A stretch of DNA of 7,587 bases from an uncultured Flavobacteriaceae bacterium (GTDB taxonomy: Bacteria; Bacteroidota; Bacteroidia; Flavobacteriales; Flavobacteriaceae), in NCBI GenBank assembly GCA_938041595.1, contig CALITN010000189.1, positions 1 through 7,587 on the forward strand. Direction: 5' to 3'. Every line of letters starts with the position of its first letter. The first letter of the stretch is position 1. The position numbers and the translations under genes were made by a program. Shown in pieces: positions 6,963 through 7,587 of the stretch. Below the pieces are notes generated by a model, which saw only the letters and a program-made list of their open reading frames with translations, was not told the origin of the DNA and did no database searches.

Positions 6963-7587
6963 TCACTTCCTACACCCGATAGCTAGGATACTCAGTTTTG
7001 ATTTTGGAGCCAAAAGCATGCTTTTTCCGCAGCTTTGTAGGGTAGCTCCTGTGGTAATGATATCATCTACGAGTAACCAATGCGGTTTATTAAAAAGACT
7101 TTGTTCCGTCCATCGAAAAGCTTGGTGCATTTCTTCGAAACGATCCAGTGTCTTATTTAAAGACAGTTGTTGGGTGTTTTTCACCCGTCGGATGCAGTTG
7201 GGCGCATAGGGAATATTAAGTTGTGAAGCGAGTGTTTGACAAAGCAGATGCACCTGATTGTAACCACGCTGCCGCTGTCTTCTGGGGTGGAGAGGCAACG
7301 GGACAATGGCTGTGCAATTTTGGTAAGTCGTATTCCGAAGTCGTTCCGCAGCAAGAATACCCAACCAGTGACCGAGTTGTTCTTGCCCCATAAATCTTAG
7401 TTGATGGATCATGTTCTGAAGGGGGCTATTGTCTTCAAAATAAAACATCGCAGTTCCCTGCTCAATGGGAATCCATTGGATTATTTTTTCGTAAACTGGA
7501 TTGTTGTGCAATGTTTCAAAGTGGGTATAGGGAAGACTCGCCTGACAATGCAAGCAGCATGGTTTTTCATAGGGCATCATTTCTGCG
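6963..7587 (-). CDS. comF: ComF family phosphoribosyltransferase-like protein (N-terminus outside window)
   Basis: This is a ComF/GntX-type protein, a cytoplasmic member of the type I phosphoribosyltransferase fold, tied to DNA uptake in naturally competent bacteria. The visible part ends at the TGA at 6963-6965. Counting from the ATG at 7580 (205 residues), the HQLRFMGQEQLG segment is at about 59-70 and the family signature PLPLHPRRQRQRGYNQ at 94-109. The PRPP-binding loop VDDIITTGAT is at 171-180. Near the start is CCLHC followed by LPYTHF, which matches the second half of the usual N-terminal zinc-binding segment. The first half (a CxxC pair) would lie further upstream. The frame stays open through 7581-7587 (Ala, Glu before the two ATGs), so the gene is probably cut by the window edge and 7580 is not the true start. 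It precedes the lipoprotein gene on the same strand. Confidence 0.88.
   Translation of the reverse strand, partial: AEMMPYEKPCCLHCQASLPYTHFETLHNNPVYEKIIQWIPIEQGTAMFYFEDNSPLQNMIHQLRFMGQEQLGHWLGILAAERLRNTTYQNCTAIVPLPLHPRRQRQRGYNQVHLLCQTLASQLNIPYAPNCIRRVKNTQQLSLNKTLDRFEEMHQAFRWTEQSLFNKPHWLLVDDIITTGATLQSCGKSMLLAPKSKLSILAIGCRK

Noticed and set aside
6877..7209. Open frame of 110 codons on the plus strand across the lipoprotein start and comF
   Set aside because: It is antisense to two recognised genes on the minus strand and shows no recognisable domain.

Overview
The window looks like ordinary core chromosome of an aerobic Bacteroidota bacterium, most likely of the Flavobacteriaceae. The evidence is a three-gene succinate dehydrogenase set of the Bacteroidota type (sdhC-sdhA-sdhB with no sdhD), a TAnnTTTG-type promoter in front of it, no Shine-Dalgarno-like sequence at the gene starts, AT-rich intergenic DNA, and a lipoprotein family that I know mainly from this phylum. 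No mobile element, CRISPR array, tRNA or rRNA gene was seen, and no gene stands out by base composition.

Layout. Positions 1-164 (+) hold the last 53 codons of a gene that starts outside the window, probably an outer-membrane beta-barrel protein. Positions 165-327 are non-coding and contain the promoter for the sdh operon. Positions 328-3752 (+) carry sdhC, sdhA and sdhB, separated by 3 and 17 bases. A 95-base non-coding gap with a short hairpin separates sdhB from a convergent HAD-family phosphatase (3848-4513, -). Divergent from the phosphatase is a nitrilase-superfamily omega-amidase (about 4558-5349, +). Its 3' end overlaps by 92 bases the 3' end of a convergent lipoprotein gene (5258-6934, -). 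Upstream of the lipoprotein, on the same strand and probably in the same transcript, is a ComF-family phosphoribosyltransferase (6963 to beyond 7587, -) whose true N-terminus lies outside the window.

How the genes work together. The sdh genes encode complex II: SdhA oxidises succinate on covalent FAD, SdhB passes electrons through three iron-sulfur clusters, and SdhC is a five-helix, probably dihaem, membrane anchor that reduces (mena)quinone. The phosphatase and the amidase look like small-molecule salvage or repair enzymes and share only a short divergent intergenic region. ComF and the lipoprotein are co-directional, but nothing in the sequence links their functions.

I did not find an undescribed system. 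The observations most worth a second look are the 92-base antisense overlap at 5258-5349, the unlisted gene end at 1-164, and the truncated state of comF at the right edge.
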